Below are positions 61,024-64,000 of a DNA stretch of 64,000 nucleotides, one piece after another. Where the stretch lies: contig JAFZLA010000070.1 in assembly GCA_017551705.1 (NCBI GenBank), positions 1-64,000 on the forward strand. Reading direction: 5' to 3'. The position numbers and the translations under genes are program-made. The notes below the pieces were generated by a model. The model did not search any database. It saw nothing but the letters and a program-made list of their open reading frames with translations, and was not told where the DNA came from. Position 1 is the first letter of the stretch; each line of letters begins with the position of its first letter. The DNA comes from Treponema sp. GTDB taxonomy: Bacteria > Spirochaetota > Spirochaetia > Treponematales > Treponemataceae.

Positions 61024-62595
61024 ATGAAAAAAAATTTAGTAAGCTCCGGCATAAAGCTTTCTTTTTTGACCCTGATTTCGCGCGTTTTGGGCTTGGTCCG
61101 CGAAATGACCAAGGCCCGCTTTTTGGGAACCAGCGCGCTGGCCGACGCCTTTGGAATCGCCTTTTTGATTCCCAATTTGCTGCGCCGCCTTTTTGCCGAA
61201 AACTCGATTTCCGTCGCCTTTATCCCCACCTTCCGCGGCTACTTGGAAAACAAAAAGAGCAAGGAAGAGACGCTGGAATTTGTTCGGGCCACGTTCACCT
61301 TGATTTCGTTCTTGACAGCCAGCGTCGTTTGCGTTGGAATCCTTGTGGCGCCCCTTATCGTGCGCATTTTTGTCAAAGGAGACGAGGCCGCTCTTATCGC
61401 CGAGACCGCCTTGCTTACCCGCATAATGTTCCCCTACTTGTTTGTCATATCGGTTGCGGCTTGCTTTCAGGGAATCCTTAACGGCGAAAAAATATTTTTG
61501 CCAAGCGGCTTTACCCCAATCCTTTTTAACCTTTGCGTCATTTTTGGAACCTACATTCTTTCGCGCAAAATGGAAAATCCCGCGCGGGCGATGTCCGTCG
61601 GCGTTTTGGTTGGAGGCTGCTTGCAAGCCGCCTTCCAGCTTCCGTTTGTGGCAAAGGCCGGCTGGCCCATGCGCTTTACAAGCCTTAAAAAAGCCTTTAC
61701 AAATCCGGGAACGCGGCAAGTGGTGGCGCTGATAGTTCCTACGATAATCGGAATGGCAAGCTACCAAATCAACGACATGGTAAGCACCGCGCTCGCTGGC
61801 CGCGCCGGAGAGGGAATCGTCTCAAGCCTTCAATACTCCTTGCGCCTGCAAGAATTGATTTTGGGAGTCTTTGCAGTTTCAATCGGAACGGTGATATTGC
61901 CGGACTTGTCGGCCTACGCCAAGAGCGGGCGCTGGGAAGAATACAATTCGATGCTTACGTGGGCCATAAAAATCATCGCCTTGATAACAATTCCGATAAC
62001 TTTTTACTCGCTCATCACAGGACAAGAAATAATCCAGCTTGTTTACAAGACAAAGCGCTTTGACGAAAACTCTGTCGCGCTAACTTTGCGCGCCTTCACC
62101 TTCCATATCGCGGGCTTATTCTTCATTGCGGCCAACAGAATCATCTCGCCGGCCTTTTACGCGCAGGGCAACACCAAGCTTCCGACAGTTGCGGGAATCA
62201 TAGGATTCGCCGTCAACATAACGCTGGCGTTCGCGCTTTCGTTCAAGTGGAGCGGCGGCGGAATCGCCTTTGCCCTTAGCGCCGCGAGCCTTGTAAACAC
62301 AATCGCGCTCTTTGTCTTTTTGCGCCGCTTGCAAAGCATCGATGTCGGAAAAGCCGTCCGCCAAACGATTTTGTATTCGCTAAAAATGATTTTGTTTTCT
62401 TTAGCCGCAAGCGTCCCCGCATGGTTCGCGCACAAATATTTTGTCGAGCGCTTCGCAGGCATGGGCCGTCTTTTGGGGAACGGAATCCCTCTTTTGTTGA
62501 CGGCCTTGATTTTTGCCGCTATAGGCGCGCTGCTTTTGCTTGCCACCCGCGACCAAGCCGCTATGCAAATCTTGCGCCGAAAGCGCCGCTTTTGA
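61024..62595 (+). CDS. murJ: Lipid II flippase MurJ
   Basis: 523 residues, about 14 membrane spans. Starts MKKNLVSSGIKLSFLTLISR and continues with VLGLVREMTKARFLGTSALAD and AFIPTFRGYLE, typical of MVIN/MurJ; GMASYQINDMVSTALAG and YALQG-type repeats (PAFYAQGNTKLPT) follow. Moves lipid II across the inner membrane for peptidoglycan. TTGCCA-N17-TAGAAT ends 6 nt before the ATG (leaderless). Confidence 0.95.
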   Translation: MKKNLVSSGIKLSFLTLISRVLGLVREMTKARFLGTSALADAFGIAFLIPNLLRRLFAENSISVAFIPTFRGYLENKKSKEETLEFVRATFTLISFLTASVVCVGILVAPLIVRIFVKGDEAALIAETALLTRIMFPYLFVISVAACFQGILNGEKIFLPSGFTPILFNLCVIFGTYILSRKMENPARAMSVGVLVGGCLQAAFQLPFVAKAGWPMRFTSLKKAFTNPGTRQVVALIVPTIIGMASYQINDMVSTALAGRAGEGIVSSLQYSLRLQELILGVFAVSIGTVILPDLSAYAKSGRWEEYNSMLTWAIKIIALITIPITFYSLITGQEIIQLVYKTKRFDENSVALTLRAFTFHIAGLFFIAANRIISPAFYAQGNTKLPTVAGIIGFAVNITLAFALSFKWSGGGIAFALSAASLVNTIALFVFLRRLQSIDVGKAVRQTILYSLKMILFSLAASVPAWFAHKYFVERFAGMGRLLGNGIPLLLTALIFAAIGALLLLATRDQAAMQILRRKRRF

Positions 62596-62620
62596 CACAG
62601 AGCGCCGTTTGCGCTAGAAT
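62592..62620 (+). promoter_or_regulatory. Promoter of the M24 peptidase gene
   Basis: TTGACA (62592-62597), 17-bp spacer, TAGAAT (62615-62620), both near consensus. The -35 contains the murJ stop codon. Confidence 0.8.
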
Positions 62621-62629
62621 AAGCGGAAT

Positions 62630-63775
62630 ATGAAAGAACGAACAAAAGACCAGCTTATAAAAATATATTCCGACAGACGCGAGCGCTTCATCCAAAAAAT
62701 GAAGTCCGAGAACATTGACGCGGTGATTTTTGAGGACAGCGAAGACCATCGCGACCCAAACGTCCGATATTTTTCGGGCCACCCCAGCGACGCCGCGCTT
62801 GTCATAAACCAATCAGGCGCCTGCGTTTTGATTCCCTGGGACGATAACTTGGCGCGGCAAAACGCCTTTGTGGACAAGATAATTCCTTCCACCCGATACG
62901 AGCGCAACACCCTGCGCGCCATCAAGGCTGTCTTGGGAACGATGAAATTTTCAAGCCAAAAAATCGAAATCAGCCCAGCCACCCCCTACCCCAAGTTTTT
63001 GGAGTACGTTGACGAGCTTAACATTTACGACGTTCTGTGCAAAGAAAAGGGCGTCCATTCCTACGCCCAAGAAATGCGCCAATGCAAAGACGAATACGAA
63101 ATCGAATGCGTAAAAGAAGCAGCGCGCGTCGGCGACCTTATCATCGCCCAAATCGAAAAGCAAATTAAGGCCGGAAAAATCAAGACCGAAACCGACGTGG
63201 CGCTTTTGATAGAACGCGAGTGCCGTGCCCGCGGCTGCGAAAGGACTGGCTTTGACACTCTGGCGGCAGGCCCGGAACGCAGCTTTGCCATCCACGCTTT
63301 TCCAGGATACACGGCGGGAGCGTGGCCAGCAAAGGGCCTTAGCATCCTTGATTTTGGCGTTGTCTACAAGGGCTACACAAGCGACACGACGCTTACAGTG
63401 GCCAAGGGAAAACTGAGCGCGGAACAAAAAAAGCTTTTGGACTTGGTTCAAAAAGCCTACAACGAATGCCTTGAACTTTACAAAAAGGACGTTCCCGTAA
63501 AAGCCGCCGCCGCAAAGGCCGACGAAGTTTTTGCAAAGGCGCGAAGGTCCATGCCCCACGGACTAGGACATGGAATCGGCCTCCAAATCCACGAAGCCCC
63601 CTTTGTCCGCCAGCGCGCCGACTCGGAATGCCTATTTAAGCCAGGAATGATTGTCACCTTGGAGCCCGGCCTCTACGACCCCGACCTAGGCGGCGTCCGC
63701 CTTGAAAACGACGTCCTCATCACAGAAAGCGGCAACCAGGTTTTGACAAAATCCAAGATTTTAGTGGTTGACTAA
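62630..63775 (+). CDS. M24-family Xaa-Pro aminopeptidase
   Basis: 381 residues. An N-terminal creatinase-like domain (1-150) and the pita-bread catalytic domain: metal ligands Asp in LSILDFG and YTSDTT, His in HGLGHGIGLQIHEAP, Glu in TLEPGLYDP and VRLENDV. Cleaves N-terminal residues before proline or proline dipeptides (PepP or PepQ; not separable here). Starts 9 nt after TAGAAT. Confidence 0.92.
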   Translation: MKERTKDQLIKIYSDRRERFIQKMKSENIDAVIFEDSEDHRDPNVRYFSGHPSDAALVINQSGACVLIPWDDNLARQNAFVDKIIPSTRYERNTLRAIKAVLGTMKFSSQKIEISPATPYPKFLEYVDELNIYDVLCKEKGVHSYAQEMRQCKDEYEIECVKEAARVGDLIIAQIEKQIKAGKIKTETDVALLIERECRARGCERTGFDTLAAGPERSFAIHAFPGYTAGAWPAKGLSILDFGVVYKGYTSDTTLTVAKGKLSAEQKKLLDLVQKAYNECLELYKKDVPVKAAAAKADEVFAKARRSMPHGLGHGIGLQIHEAPFVRQRADSECLFKPGMIVTLEPGLYDPDLGGVRLENDVLITESGNQVLTKSKILVVD

Positions 63776-63837
63776 TTATTGCTTTTCTGTCATAATGGAC
63801 GGACTTGACGGAACTCCGCAAAAAGGAGGTGAAAACA

Positions 63838-64000
63838 ATGGCAACAATTTTAGTTGAAGATTCAGAGAATCTTGAAAAAGCGATCAAACGCTTTAAGAGA
63901 ATGGTAGAAAAAGAAGGCATCATCCGCGAATGGAAAAAGCGCGAATACTACGAAAAGCCTTCAACAATCTTGAACCGCAAGAACAAGACCTTGGCTCGCA
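63838..64000 (+). CDS. rpsU: Ribosomal protein S21, N-terminal part (cut by window edge)
   Basis: 54 residues are visible: [38 protein letters not shown], typical bS21. A full-strength ribosome site AAAGGAGGTGA precedes the ATG, in contrast to the leaderless neighbours. Promoter TTGACT-N17-CATAAT overlaps the end of the peptidase gene. Confidence 0.95.
   Translation, partial: MATILVEDSENLEKAIKRFKRMVEKEGIIREWKKREYYEKPSTILNRKNKTLAR

Overview
The window is a piece of chromosome from a spirochaete, most probably a host-associated Treponema. Pointers are many short periplasmic or surface lipoproteins (several with the SUMF1/formylglycine-generating-enzyme fold), beta-barrel proteins ending in phenylalanine, LL-diaminopimelate aminotransferase, a eukaryotic-type NADP isocitrate dehydrogenase, ferredoxin-linked 2-oxoacid metabolism and a Treponema-type diversity-generating retroelement (DGR). 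The species cannot be fixed from this piece. Housekeeping parts look moderately GC-rich; 6.3-11.7 kb is visibly AT-richer and looks acquired.

Layout. 0-2.7 kb: arginine genes argJ-argB-argD (argD cut by the window edge). 2.7-6.1 kb: membrane protein, cytidylate-kinase-like protein, Nudix hydrolase, DUF4143 ATPase. 6.1-13.5 kb: accessory island with an unknown secreted protein, three tandem SUMF1 lipoproteins, a HigBA pair, an orphan HicB and a DUF4160/DUF2442 pair. 13.5-20.5 kb: eda, apt, small conserved genes, a putative porin, dapL and a HAD lipoprotein. 20.6-25.8 kb: a TetR repressor diverging from an MMPL/LolA-like/beta-barrel operon whose promoter carries four operator copies. 25.9-29.1 kb: the DGR. 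30.0-43.4 kb: a urea nitrogen island (urtA, fused urtBC, urtD, urtE converging on ureABCEFGD, then icd). 43.5-49.7 kb: mutS2, rsgA, tRNA-Glu, tRNA-Gln, two exported proteins and a DUF4160 pair. 49.7-58 kb: a 1450-residue activase/dehydratase-like protein, phenylacetate-CoA ligase and iorAB. 58-64 kb: HPt, degenerate HD-GYP regulator, dgt, ACT protein, murJ, M24 peptidase and the start of rpsU.

The most striking system is the DGR. An HRDC-domain gene overlaps a reverse transcriptase with the GIPIGNLTSQ and YMDD motifs. A 150-bp template repeat (TR) lies beyond the reverse transcriptase, and a 150-bp variable repeat (VR) forms the C-terminus of a surface-type SUMF1 lipoprotein. The repeats differ at 18 positions; all 18 are adenines in the TR sense strand (18 of 35 adenines changed, 0 of 115 other bases). 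The TR and target are read on the minus strand, convergent to the reverse transcriptase. The TR appears to have its own promoter and terminator, predicting a discrete RNA of about 0.3 kb.

In the urea island, urea is imported by the Urt ABC transporter, hydrolysed by nickel urease and assimilated with 2-oxoglutarate supplied by Icd. Several of its transcription units carry an intrinsic terminator between the start of transcription and the ribosome-binding site, which suggests shared attenuation. Other recurrent signals are promoters whose -10 box sits 6-7 nt before the start codon (leaderless mRNAs) and three families of short hairpin repeats, one of them a 149-bp palindromic element.
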